In this document: piece after piece, positions 8,039 through 16,282 of the stretch
How positions within the stretch are numbered: position 1 is the first letter of the stretch
Layout: the number at the start of each line of letters is the position of its first letter
NCBI RefSeq assembly: GCF_000023125.1
Contig: NC_013037.1
Span: 2,666,001-2,730,000, forward strand
DNA from: Dyadobacter fermentans DSM 18053
GTDB taxonomy: Bacteria > Bacteroidota > Bacteroidia > Cytophagales > Spirosomataceae
Length of the DNA: 64,000 bases
Reading direction: 5' to 3'
Made by a program: the position numbers and the translations under genes
The notes under the pieces: model-generated
Database searches by the model: none
What the model was told of the DNA's origin: nothing
Seen by the model: the letters and a program-made list of their open reading frames with translations, nothing else

Positions 8039-9634
8039 ATGAACTCGATACCCAATCACGACCATACATCCGCCTCGCTTTCAGACGAAAAGCAAGCCGA
8101 GCGCGATGGCGCCAACAACAGCCTTTGGCAGACCAATGTCACCGCTCAGCCCGCTGGTAACCAGCCCGGTAGTAATGCGCCGGTATATGACGTGCTCGTC
8201 GTCGGAGCAGGCATTACCGGCCTCACCACCGCATTGCTGCTTCAAAAGGAAGGCCGCAAATGTATCATCGCCGAAGCGCATTCGCCGGGATACGGCACTA
8301 CTGGCGGCACTACGGCCCACATCAACACCTTTGCCGACACCACGTACGCGGAAGTGGAAAGCGATTTCGGCCAGGACGAAGCCCGGCAATTTGCCGGGGC
8401 CATCGCAGAATCAGTGGCGCTCATTCATCATATGGTGGAAACGTATCAGATCGACTGCGATTTTGAATGGAAGAACGGCTATGTGTATTCAGAAACAGAC
8501 GATGAAACGAAGCAGCTCGACGATCTTTACCAAAGCGCACTCCGCGCGGGCGTGGCAACCGAGCCCGCACACGATGCTCCGGCGCCGTTACCATTTCAAA
8601 AAGCAGTCGTTTTCAGTAAACAGGCGCAATTTCACCCATTGAAATACTTGCAGGGACTGCAAGAGGCATTTACAGAACTGGGCGGGGTGATCGTGGAAAA
8701 CACGCTGATCGACCAGATCGATTCCAGCGACGAATACCACACGGCGCGCTCGGGCGAGCGGGAGATCAGGGCGAAATCCGTGGTATACGCCACGCATATC
8801 CCGCCCGGAGGCATTAATGTGCTGCATTTCAGGAATGCGCCCTACCGCAGCTACGTGATCGCCGCCACATTGAAAGATAACGCCTACCCCGACGCGCTGA
8901 TTTACGACATGCAGGAGCCCTACCATTATTTCCGCACCCACACCATCGACGGACAAAAGTACCTCGTGGCAGGAGGGCACGACCACAAAACCGGCCACGG
9001 CGATCCTGAACAGGCATTTGCGGATCTCATCGAATATACCAAAAAGTGCTATCCCGTGGACCAGGTAAGCACCCGGTGGTCGGCACAATATTACGTCCCT
9101 GCCGACGGCCTGCCTTACATCGGCCAGTTGCCCGGAGCGTCCGGCGGCATTTACGCGGCCACCGGATACAATGGCAACGGGATCATTCTCGGAACGGTGG
9201 CGGCCATTGTGCTTAACGAGCTCATTTCGGAGGGCACCAGTCCGTATGAAAAGCTCTTTGATCCCGCCCGCGTGAAACCGGTGGCGGGGTTCACCGAGTT
9301 TGTGAAGGAAAATGCGGACGTCGCCGCGCGTTTCGTAGCCGACCGGTTTGGACTGGAACAAATCGAATCGTTGGGAGAAATCGCAGCCGGAACGGGCAAA
9401 ATCATCGAATACGAAGGCCAGAAGCTGGCAGTGCATAAGAAAGACGACGGCGAACTCACCGTGCTCGACCCTGTATGCACACATGCAGGGTGTATCGTAC
9501 AATGGAACAATTCGGAAAAGAGCTGGGACTGCCCTTGCCACGGTGCGCGGTTCAACTGCCACGGCGAAGTGCTCACCGGTCCCGCCCGGAAGCCGCTGGA
9601 ACACGTGGAAGTAAAGCAGCCTTCCGCTTCCTGA
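8039..9634 (+). CDS. FAD-dependent oxidoreductase fused to a C-terminal Rieske domain
   Basis: 531 residues. A polar N-terminal extension (1-48) precedes a DadA/glycine-oxidase type fold with dinucleotide motif GAGITG (56-61) and a second FAD segment near YAATGYNGNGIILG (about residue 375). The last about 90 residues form a Rieske [2Fe-2S] domain: ligands C480, H482, C498 and H501, with C485 and C500 as the likely stabilising disulfide pair. Such fusions pass electrons from a flavin-bound amine or carbon substrate to the Fe-S centre, but the substrate cannot be read from sequence. There is no export signal, so it is probably cytoplasmic. A strong terminator follows at once, and the gene appears monocistronic. 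Confidence 0.88.
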   Translation: MNSIPNHDHTSASLSDEKQAERDGANNSLWQTNVTAQPAGNQPGSNAPVYDVLVVGAGITGLTTALLLQKEGRKCIIAEAHSPGYGTTGGTTAHINTFADTTYAEVESDFGQDEARQFAGAIAESVALIHHMVETYQIDCDFEWKNGYVYSETDDETKQLDDLYQSALRAGVATEPAHDAPAPLPFQKAVVFSKQAQFHPLKYLQGLQEAFTELGGVIVENTLIDQIDSSDEYHTARSGEREIRAKSVVYATHIPPGGINVLHFRNAPYRSYVIAATLKDNAYPDALIYDMQEPYHYFRTHTIDGQKYLVAGGHDHKTGHGDPEQAFADLIEYTKKCYPVDQVSTRWSAQYYVPADGLPYIGQLPGASGGIYAATGYNGNGIILGTVAAIVLNELISEGTSPYEKLFDPARVKPVAGFTEFVKENADVAARFVADRFGLEQIESLGEIAAGTGKIIEYEGQKLAVHKKDDGELTVLDPVCTHAGCIVQWNNSEKSWDCPCHGARFNCHGEVLTGPARKPLEHVEVKQPSAS

Positions 9635-9640
9635 AACACG

Positions 9641-9674
9641 AATGGCGGCCCGGTTTCACGGGCCGCCATTTTTT
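9641..9674. terminator. Bidirectional rho-independent terminator
   Basis: Perfect 11-bp stem ATGGCGGCCCG/CGGGCCGCCAT with a 6-nt loop followed by TTTTTT on the plus strand. It lies between the convergent ends of the Rieske oxidoreductase and the ThuA fusion gene. Confidence 0.88.
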
Positions 9675-9692
9675 AAGCAATAGCCGATCGCA

Positions 9693-12600
9693 TTACTGCG
9701 CTGCCGAAGCCAGCACTGCCTGTGCACTCATTACAACCATCAGACTACCGGATGATTTAGAAGGGTTTACAAAAATCATATACACATCGTGAGACTTGCC
9801 GTCGGCGGTATGCTTCACGGGAATATCCAGGGTGGATGGTTTGAAATCCAGCTTATCGGACGGTTCGAGAAACTCCGACTCCCCTATTACTTTGCCGGTG
9901 GGGCTATCGAGACGCAGCTCTATTTTACCACCCGCCGCATTCAGCTGCGGCTTAGGGGCCATGGCCATGATACGGAATGCCGATACGCCGTTCAGGTCGA
10001 CCTGCTTCAAGCCCATGTAAGCGCCCGATTTGGCAGGAATAGCGAGGTTATTTCCGCCGTAAGACATTTTGTTGACATCATCATACACATCAAAACTATG
10101 CACGTCCATTGTCGCATTGCGTAGCACGAATGTATGCTCCGACCGCAGCGCGGGCAGGCCTTTCGCCCCATTGTCCTCGTACGCCGCGCGCACCACGAAC
10201 ACGCCCTTGCCTTTGTCGCCATTCGGCAATGCGGCGGTGTAGCTTCCCTTCACAGGCAGCGAGGCTTTGGCCGCGGCGTCGCCGGTGAGGCTCAGGATGT
10301 ATTTCACCATTTCGGAAGCGTCGGTGGTCGAGAGTTGCGGGTGTGCCGCCATGGCGGTTTCGCCCCAAACGCCGCCACCGCCGCTGATCACCTTGCGGGT
10401 GAGGGTTTCCAACGCGGAGCTGTTGCCTTTGTATTTGCGGGCCACATCGGCATACGCAGGGCCAATCGACTTTTTGCTTACGCTATGGCAAGCCTTGCAG
10501 TCGCTTCCTTCGATCAGCTTTTTACCCGTTGCGAATTGCGCCGCCGCGTCCGCCGAGCGGTGTCCGCGGGCAATCGCCACCTTGTCGAATCCCTCGGGCA
10601 GATAGTCGATGTTTACAGCCACGCGGTCCGCGTCGATGCCGCTTCCAAGCGTGCCGTCCTCCTTGTCTTTCACCTTCACATCATATTGAAAAGGCTTTCC
10701 GGCTACGAAAAATGATTTGTTGGCGCCGGGCATATCCAGGCTCAGTACCGGTGCTTCGTTACCCACCGTCACATCCAGCGACTGCGTGGAAATGCCGCCT
10801 TTGCCGTCGTTCACGGTCAATGCGGCTTTGTAGAGGCCGGTTTTAGTGAGCGTCAGCGCTGCGTCTCGGGTGTTGATGGTTTTGGTAAAACCGTTTTTGG
10901 AAGTGATTTTCCATGAATATGTCAATGCATCCCCGTCGGCATCGTCGGTACCCTCTGCGGTAAGTTTCAATGCCAATGGTGCCGAACCGCCCAGCTTATT
11001 GGCGGCCATTTCGATTTTCGGCTTGCGGTTGCCGCCATTGTATTCAATGCGGATCAGGCGGGCGTCGTCGTTGGCGCTGAACCAGCCCGAGCCGTATTCA
11101 AGCATGTATAAATCGCCGTTTTGTGCAAATTCCATATCCATCGGATTGGAAAACTTATAGCTGGGCATGAAACGCTCCATCGAAGCATAATTGCCATCTT
11201 TATCCATCGTCACGGCCATGATCCAGCCGCGCATCCATTCATACGCCAGCAGCTTGCCATTGTAGTAAGCCGGAAAAGCGCCCGGCGCATTCTTGAAATC
11301 GTCCGAGTAGAACACCGGCCCGGCCATTGCATTGCGCCCGCCCGCCCCTACCAGCGGAAATTCCGGCGAGGCGTCGTAGGGATACCATATAAATGCCTTC
11401 TGTGCAGGCGGCAGCACTTTCAGGCCCGTGTTGCTGGGCGACTGGTTGGTCGGTGCGGCCACGTCCCACTTCTCCCCCGACCGGCTCGCTGCGAAGTCGT
11501 ATTTGTTATAGGCCTTATTATCGCCTACAAAATGTGGCCAGCCGAAATTGCCGGCCTTGCGGGCCTGTCCTACCTCGTCGTGACCGGCTGGGCCACGGTT
11601 GGCGTCGGGCTTGGCGGCGTCGGGGCCCACCTCTCCCCAGTATACGTAGCCGGTACGCTGGTCCACCGAAATGCGGAAGGGGTTGCGGTGGCCCATGGTG
11701 TAAATCTCGGGCCGTGTATTGGGCGTGCCGGGAGGGAACAGGTTGCCTTCCGGAATGGTGTAAGGAGTGCCGTCGGGCTGCGGTTTAATGCGGATAATCT
11801 TTCCGCGCAGGTCGTTGGTGTTCGCCGACGATTTCTGTGCGTCCCACGCCTCGCGGCCGGGGCGCTCATCGCTCGGGCTGTACCCGCTGGAGCCGTGCGG
11901 ATTGGTGTTATCGCCAGTCGAAAGGTACAGGTTACCCTCCTTGTCCCAGGCAATGGAGCCGGCTGTGTGGCAGCATTCTTCGCGCTGCGTGGGCACGTCG
12001 AGCAGCACTTTACGAGAAGACATATCGAGTTCATCCCCTTTCAGTTCGAAGCGTGCGAGCACGTTTTTCGACTCGTTCGGATCGGAATAATAGAGGTAAA
12101 TCCAATGATTTTGTGCAAAATTCGGGTCTTTGTTCAACCCCAGCAAACCATCCTCGCCCATCGACTCCTTGCCTTCCTTGCTGACATAATGCGTACTCAC
12201 CGGCAGTTTGGCAATCGTTTTAAGCTCCCTGGTTTTGAGGTTATACAAACGCACCTCTCCTTTCCGCTGAATAATCAGGATTCTGCCGTCGCCAAGCACG
12301 CTCAGCTCCATTGGCTCGTCCAGCTTTTCGGCCAGTATCACCTTCGAGAAGCGGTTTTCCTCGGGCCGCGCCTTCGAGAAATCGACCGGCTTGGGAGCGT
12401 CGCCGCCCATGGCGTAGTGAATGCCCGCCCAAAGGTGGTTCAGGAAAAGCGGCTCTGCGAATGTTTCGTCGGTGTGGCCCATTGCGGTGTAAAACGACCG
12501 GCCACCGTCGAACTCCTGGTACCAGCTCATCGGGTGAAAATCCGGGTTTTTACCGCCGGTGTAACTCTTTTCGTCGATCGCAAGCACGACATTGATTTTG

Positions 12601-13148
12601 GGGGAAATATTCTTGAAGCTGTAAAACTCGTCGCTCCGCTCAAACTCATCGGGCATGCCGCGGGTAGCCCAGTGGTCCTTTTTCGTTACGATAAACTTTC
12701 CTTTCTGCACATTATCTGGCATGGGATGATCAAGGAACCAGGCGCCCGCAAGCGCGCCGTACCAGGGCCACTCGTATTCCGTGTCGCTGGCTGCGTGAAT
12801 GCCCACATAACCGCCTCCGGCCTGAATGTAGCGCTCAAACGCATTTTGCTGCTCCGGATTGAGGATATCACCGGTAGTATTGAGGAAAATCACGGCCTGG
12901 TATTTTTTCAGGTTGTTTTCCTTAAACTGGGCTGCGTCTTCCGTAAAAATGGCCTGAAAGCCCTTTTCGGTACCCATTTTCGTGAGCGCCTTCTGGCCGG
13001 CCTCAATCGACGCGTGCCTGAACGCCGCCGTTTTGCTGAACACCAGCACGCGCAGCCTGGGTGCCTGGGCCAAAACCTGGCCCGCGAACAGCCATGCACA
13101 GCATAGCAGCACGAAAGCGCCCCGTAATTGTTTCTTCATCTGGTTCAT
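9693..13148 (-). CDS. Multidomain periplasmic ThuA / PQQ-type sugar dehydrogenase / PKD / cytochrome c protein
   Basis: 1151 residues with a signal peptide ending near VLAQA. Domain order by motif: ThuA-like trehalose-utilisation fold (about 30-245, LRVLVFSKTAAFRH and HAASDTEYEW); soluble glucose/sorbosone dehydrogenase propeller (about 265-690, GLLGLNKDPNFAQNHWIYLY and GHRNPFRISVD); PKD domain (about 705-795); class I cytochrome c with CKACH at 884-888 and a likely axial Met near 933; and a C-terminal carbohydrate-binding-like beta sandwich (about 965-1151). The order suggests periplasmic oxidation of a sugar with direct electron transfer to the fused heme. A NUDIX-type regulator is divergent, and a perfect inverted repeat lies over this gene's promoter. 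A start three codons downstream (MKKQL) is equally possible. Confidence 0.88.
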   Translation of the reverse strand: MNQMKKQLRGAFVLLCCAWLFAGQVLAQAPRLRVLVFSKTAAFRHASIEAGQKALTKMGTEKGFQAIFTEDAAQFKENNLKKYQAVIFLNTTGDILNPEQQNAFERYIQAGGGYVGIHAASDTEYEWPWYGALAGAWFLDHPMPDNVQKGKFIVTKKDHWATRGMPDEFERSDEFYSFKNISPKINVVLAIDEKSYTGGKNPDFHPMSWYQEFDGGRSFYTAMGHTDETFAEPLFLNHLWAGIHYAMGGDAPKPVDFSKARPEENRFSKVILAEKLDEPMELSVLGDGRILIIQRKGEVRLYNLKTRELKTIAKLPVSTHYVSKEGKESMGEDGLLGLNKDPNFAQNHWIYLYYSDPNESKNVLARFELKGDELDMSSRKVLLDVPTQREECCHTAGSIAWDKEGNLYLSTGDNTNPHGSSGYSPSDERPGREAWDAQKSSANTNDLRGKIIRIKPQPDGTPYTIPEGNLFPPGTPNTRPEIYTMGHRNPFRISVDQRTGYVYWGEVGPDAAKPDANRGPAGHDEVGQARKAGNFGWPHFVGDNKAYNKYDFAASRSGEKWDVAAPTNQSPSNTGLKVLPPAQKAFIWYPYDASPEFPLVGAGGRNAMAGPVFYSDDFKNAPGAFPAYYNGKLLAYEWMRGWIMAVTMDKDGNYASMERFMPSYKFSNPMDMEFAQNGDLYMLEYGSGWFSANDDARLIRIEYNGGNRKPKIEMAANKLGGSAPLALKLTAEGTDDADGDALTYSWKITSKNGFTKTINTRDAALTLTKTGLYKAALTVNDGKGGISTQSLDVTVGNEAPVLSLDMPGANKSFFVAGKPFQYDVKVKDKEDGTLGSGIDADRVAVNIDYLPEGFDKVAIARGHRSADAAAQFATGKKLIEGSDCKACHSVSKKSIGPAYADVARKYKGNSSALETLTRKVISGGGGVWGETAMAAHPQLSTTDASEMVKYILSLTGDAAAKASLPVKGSYTAALPNGDKGKGVFVVRAAYEDNGAKGLPALRSEHTFVLRNATMDVHSFDVYDDVNKMSYGGNNLAIPAKSGAYMGLKQVDLNGVSAFRIMAMAPKPQLNAAGGKIELRLDSPTGKVIGESEFLEPSDKLDFKPSTLDIPVKHTADGKSHDVYMIFVNPSKSSGSLMVVMSAQAVLASAAQ

Positions 13149-13167
13149 CGTTTGAATTTATGACCAT

Positions 13168-13175
13168 CAAATGTA
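13168..13175 (-). promoter_or_regulatory. -7 box TACATTTG of the ThuA fusion gene
   Basis: On the minus strand this reads TACATTTG, a perfect TAnnTTTG box 20 nt upstream of the start codon at 13148. The inverted repeat at 13188-13212 begins 12 nt further upstream, over the expected -33 region. Confidence 0.5.
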
Positions 13176-13187
13176 CAGCAAAAAGTA

Positions 13188-13212
13188 TTATTGTCTATAT
13201 TTGAGACAATAA
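13188..13212. promoter_or_regulatory. Perfect inverted repeat, candidate operator of the NUDIX-type regulator
   Basis: Half-sites TTATTGTCT and AGACAATAA (9 bp each, perfect) with a 7-bp spacer. The spacer and edge contain TATATTTG (13196-13203), a -7 box reading toward the regulator gene, while the whole site overlaps the upstream promoter region of the divergent ThuA fusion gene. A dimer bound here could repress both promoters. Assignment to the adjacent regulator is inferred from position and symmetry. Confidence 0.65.
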
Positions 13213-13364
13213 AATTTATGCTATAATTTATTTCAACAATGCAATAAACGGATACATGATACGCTGTAACAAAAACCGGGTACGCTCCCGAAATGTTGCT
13301 GTGCATATTTGTGCCTGAAAGCCGTATCTGCGATATTGCCGCGCCAAACACGCCTAAACACCAC

Positions 13365-14108
13365 ATGAGGGACATGCATTCACCCAGCGAACAGGACTAC
13401 ATTCAGCAGCTTTCCATTGACTGCGTCATTCTGGGTTACCAGGATTCGCAACTCAGCGTGCTGGTGCCGAAGCTGAATTTCCGCGGCGATTTCTGGGCTT
13501 TGCCGAGCGGGTTTATCAACCAGGACGAGGGGATCGATCAGGCTGCGCGGCGAATCCTGGAAGACCGAACGGGCATCAAGGACATTTACCTCGAACAATT
13601 CCGCGTGTTCGGCGATGCGCCCCGTTCCAACATCCGCTTCCTCGAACGACTGATCGAACTCAATGGCGATACGCTCGGCGACAAGCGCTTTAACCGCAAG
13701 GAATTCGACTGGATCACGCGGCGCTTCGTTTCGATCGGCTACTACGCGCTGGTGGATATCAGCAAGGTAGTCCCGCGCAAGACCGAGCTCGACGAATCCA
13801 TCGACTGGTACCCGGTGCGCGCATTGCCGCCGATGATCATGGACCACCACGACATGGTGAAATGTGCATTGGAAACCGTGCAGCTCAACCTCGACCAGAA
13901 GCTCATCGCATTCAACCTTTTGCCCGAAACATTTACAATGCGCGAGCTGCAAGAGCTCTACGAGTCGATTTATGACCGTGCATTTGCGCGGAACAATTTT
14001 CAGAAAAAGATCCTGGACCTGGATGTGCTCGAAAGGCTCGAAAAGAAATTCACCGGCGCGGCCAACAAGGCGCCGTACCTGTACCGGTTCAGAAGAAGGG
14101 ACGCCTAG
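13365..14108 (+). CDS. NrtR/AraR-type transcriptional regulator with a degenerate NUDIX domain
   Basis: 247 residues from ATG 13365. Residues 12-150 form a NUDIX fold, but the NUDIX box at 49-71 keeps only the leading Gly, Glu55 and Arg63 while the catalytic REUxEE core reads RILEDR, so hydrolysis is probably lost. This is the hallmark of the NUDIX family that became sugar- or nucleotide-sensing repressors. Residues 165-240 form the C-terminal winged helix (FTMRELQELYESIYDRAF). In Bacteroidota such proteins commonly govern neighbouring sugar genes. Here it is divergent from the sugar-dehydrogenase fusion with a perfect palindrome between them, so I infer that it controls that gene and itself. 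The ligand is unknown. Confidence 0.88.
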   Translation: MRDMHSPSEQDYIQQLSIDCVILGYQDSQLSVLVPKLNFRGDFWALPSGFINQDEGIDQAARRILEDRTGIKDIYLEQFRVFGDAPRSNIRFLERLIELNGDTLGDKRFNRKEFDWITRRFVSIGYYALVDISKVVPRKTELDESIDWYPVRALPPMIMDHHDMVKCALETVQLNLDQKLIAFNLLPETFTMRELQELYESIYDRAFARNNFQKKILDLDVLERLEKKFTGAANKAPYLYRFRRRDA

Positions 14109-14111
14109 CGC

Positions 14112-14129
14112 TGTGGCTCCAAAGCCACA
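14112..14129. other. Small hairpin after the NUDIX-type regulator
   Basis: Stem TGTGGCT/AGCCACA with loop CCAA, directly after the stop codon at 14108. No T run follows, so it is a weak terminator candidate at best. Confidence 0.3.
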
Positions 14130-14207
14130 AAGGCATCAGCGAAGAGCCACCCGAAATTAGCGGCGGAGCGGGGATATTTGTACCGGCAAATAACCGATTC
14201 CGTGACG

Positions 14208-14849
14208 ATGAAAACTGAAAGCGCCCTCAAAGTACTTATATTTGACCTCCATCCTGTTTCCCGGAAGGGAATCCGGCTCATGCTCGACATGACCGATCTA
14301 CCCATTAAAGTGACCGAAGCCAGTCGGCTGCGGCAGTTCTATAAATATGCAACCGGCCAGCACTTCGACCTCGTGATCCTGAGTGTGAACGAGCCCGACA
14401 GTTTCGACACCAGCATTATTTCCGGCATTCTTCCTAAAACCGTAGTGCTCTACACCGAGGAAGGTGCAGAAACCGCCATGGACCTGATGGCATTGGGCGC
14501 GGGTGCCTGCATGTCCAAAAAATGCTGCGATACATCGCTCAAAGAGGGCATTTTCGCCGTGCTGCAACAGCGGCAGCATGTTTGCGACATCACTCAGGCG
14601 CATGTGAATTCCGAATACTGGCGGTTCAGGGCGATCCGGAACGGCGCGCACCTCAGCTACCGGCCGCGCGTCCGCGAACTCACCGGCCGCGAAAATGAGG
14701 TGGCGGCATTGCTCGAAACCGGCATGAAAACCGGCGAAATAGCCAGCCGCCTGCAAATCCAGGCCAGCACCGTCAGCACGCTCAAAGCGCGCGCATTCCG
14801 CAAGCTCTCGGTCACAAACCTCACCCAGGCGATCCAGGCCCTCGACTAA
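14208..14849 (+). CDS. LuxR-type response regulator with degenerate (pseudo) receiver
   Basis: 213 residues from ATG 14208 (a TTG at 14178 would add ten residues). An N-terminal receiver-like domain (8-125) is followed by a LuxR/NarL helix-turn-helix (about 160-210, LTGRENEVAALLETGMKTGE). The beta-3 phosphoacceptor position reads DLVILSVNEPD, so the expected Asp is Ser59. One acidic residue of the upstream pocket is kept (Asp13). Phosphorylation at the usual site is therefore impossible, and the protein may act constitutively or by binding partners. It is the first of three co-directional regulators of the same architecture and probably arose by duplication. Confidence 0.82.
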   Translation: MKTESALKVLIFDLHPVSRKGIRLMLDMTDLPIKVTEASRLRQFYKYATGQHFDLVILSVNEPDSFDTSIISGILPKTVVLYTEEGAETAMDLMALGAGACMSKKCCDTSLKEGIFAVLQQRQHVCDITQAHVNSEYWRFRAIRNGAHLSYRPRVRELTGRENEVAALLETGMKTGEIASRLQIQASTVSTLKARAFRKLSVTNLTQAIQALD

Positions 14850-14894
14850 CGTATATCAGATACCGCCATTCCCTCTTCCAGCCCTCGTCACGCC

Positions 14895-15536
14895 ATGCTT
14901 AACGTTATTTTGTACGACTCCCACCCGATTATCCTGACGGGCCTCAAAGAGTTTTTCAGGAGTATCGGGAAAGAATTCGTTTTCTTCGAAACAACGACTG
15001 TCGGCGGCATTTCAAAGTTTCTTTCGCAACGTCCCATTCACCTGATCGTGGTGGGGTTAAATGAAAGGACGGGCATCGAAGCGAGGATCATTCAGCGCAA
15101 CAGTACCATTCCCTGGGTGATCATGTACAACGATAACCTTTACAAAAAAGCCCTGACGCTCCTGCTTTCCGGCGCGAGCGCGTGCATTTCCAAGGGCTGC
15201 GGCGACCAGGAAACCGAAAAGTGCCTGAACGAAGTGCTGGCATCGCGGACGTACATCTGCGAAAGCACGCTCCACCAATTCGGCTACGAGTTTCTGTTCG
15301 ACCCGGCCAATCAGGCGCACATCCGCAACTTCCTCAAATACAATCTCCACAGAAAACCAAGCCGGCTCTCTCCGCGTGAGCAACAGGTAGCCGGCATGCT
15401 GGTGAACGGCATGCGGACGTCCGAGATCGCTACGGCGCTGAACGTCAGGCACAGCACGATCAGCACGATCAAACGGACGATCATGCTGAAAAAGCATGTC
15501 ATCAACATCGCCGAACTGGCCTCCGTATTACCTTAG
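14895..15536 (+). CDS. Second LuxR-type regulator with degenerate receiver
   Basis: 213 residues. It has the same layout as the upstream gene: receiver-like domain (2-120) and LuxR-type HTH (about 150-205, LSPREQQVAGMLVNGMRTSE). The acceptor site is replaced by Gly54 in HLIVVGLNERTG, although Asp8 of the acidic pocket remains. Two cysteines (SACISKGCGD) sit where the conserved Lys-bearing loop would be, matching SKKCCD in the first gene, so the two proteins share an unusual Cys-containing alpha4-beta5 region. The gap to the previous gene is 45 nt, consistent with co-transcription. The target genes are unknown. Confidence 0.82.
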   Translation: MLNVILYDSHPIILTGLKEFFRSIGKEFVFFETTTVGGISKFLSQRPIHLIVVGLNERTGIEARIIQRNSTIPWVIMYNDNLYKKALTLLLSGASACISKGCGDQETEKCLNEVLASRTYICESTLHQFGYEFLFDPANQAHIRNFLKYNLHRKPSRLSPREQQVAGMLVNGMRTSEIATALNVRHSTISTIKRTIMLKKHVINIAELASVLP

Positions 15537-15558
15537 TGATCTCATTTTATTGTTTTGT

Positions 15559-15573
15559 ATTTCAATTTGAAAT
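15559..15573. promoter_or_regulatory. Palindrome upstream of the third response regulator
   Basis: ATTTCAA-T-TTGAAAT is a perfect 7-bp inverted repeat about 60 nt before the ATG at 15632. It is AT-rich and could be a binding site for one of the LuxR-type regulators encoded here. The evidence is symmetry and position only. Confidence 0.35.
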
Positions 15574-15631
15574 GCTTTAATTTCAGTCATTTACGACCGA
15601 CCTGTAATCTCTGAAAGGACCCGTTTCAATT

Positions 15632-16282
15632 ATGCCGCTCTCCATTCTCATAGCCGACGATCACCAGCTCGTCCGAAAAGGACTACAGATGGTCGTTAAA
15701 GAGGTTTTAGGGTTCAATGTGATCGTAGAATTCGCCGAAAACGGCCGCGAAGTGATCGACAAGGTTACCGCGCAGGAGTTCGACCTCCTCATTACCGACC
15801 TGAACATGCCGGACACCAACGAGCTGGCCCTCATTCCCGACATTTTACGCATTCGGCCGAAGCTTCGTATCCTGGTCGTGACGATGAAGCCCGACAAGGT
15901 TTTTGCGGCCCGTTTCTTCCGTGCGGGCGCGCTGGGGTATGTGAACAAAACCGAGGCGGACGAGGTGCTCGCCGAGGCGATTTACACGGTAAGCCAGGGC
16001 CGGCGGTACATTTCCCGGTCACAGAACGAGATTTTCTCCGATGCGTTGATCGGCAATACGGCCAACACGCCGTTCGACAAATTATCCAAGCGGGAATTTG
16101 AAGTGGCGCTGCTTCTGCTCAAAGGATATGGCGCCCTGGAAGTAGCCAAATCACTGTCGATCAGCGCATCCACGGCCAGCAGCTTCCGGTGCCGCGTTTT
16201 CGACAAACTGGAAATCAAGAACCTCCTTGAATTGAACCACCTGGCGCAGCTGTATCAGATTGACGCAGATTTTGAAGGCTGA
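15632..16282 (+). CDS. LuxR/NarL-type response regulator with intact receiver
   Basis: 216 residues. The receiver domain is canonical: acidic pocket Asp9/Asp10 (LIADDHQLV), phosphoacceptor Asp56 in DLLITDLNMPD, Thr84 and Lys106. A NarL-type HTH occupies about 150-205 (LSKREFEVALLLLKGYGALE). It is thus the only one of the three tandem regulators able to accept phosphate in the usual way. Its 3' end overlaps the 3' end of the convergent sensor kinase by 68 nt, making that kinase the obvious partner. Differences from its two upstream paralogues suggest that they diverged after losing the acceptor Asp. Confidence 0.9.
   Translation: MPLSILIADDHQLVRKGLQMVVKEVLGFNVIVEFAENGREVIDKVTAQEFDLLITDLNMPDTNELALIPDILRIRPKLRILVVTMKPDKVFAARFFRAGALGYVNKTEADEVLAEAIYTVSQGRRYISRSQNEIFSDALIGNTANTPFDKLSKREFEVALLLLKGYGALEVAKSLSISASTASSFRCRVFDKLEIKNLLELNHLAQLYQIDADFEG

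Noticed and set aside
8588..9604. 338-codon open frame on the minus strand
   Set aside because: Antisense to the FAD/Rieske gene, whose dinucleotide and Fe-S motifs are unambiguous.
11121..13106. 661-codon open frame on the plus strand
   Set aside because: It lies antisense to the ThuA fusion gene, which has a signal peptide, recognisable domains and a terminator; the plus-strand translation is rich in His/Arg/Pro and has no recognisable motif, as expected for a GC-rich antisense frame.
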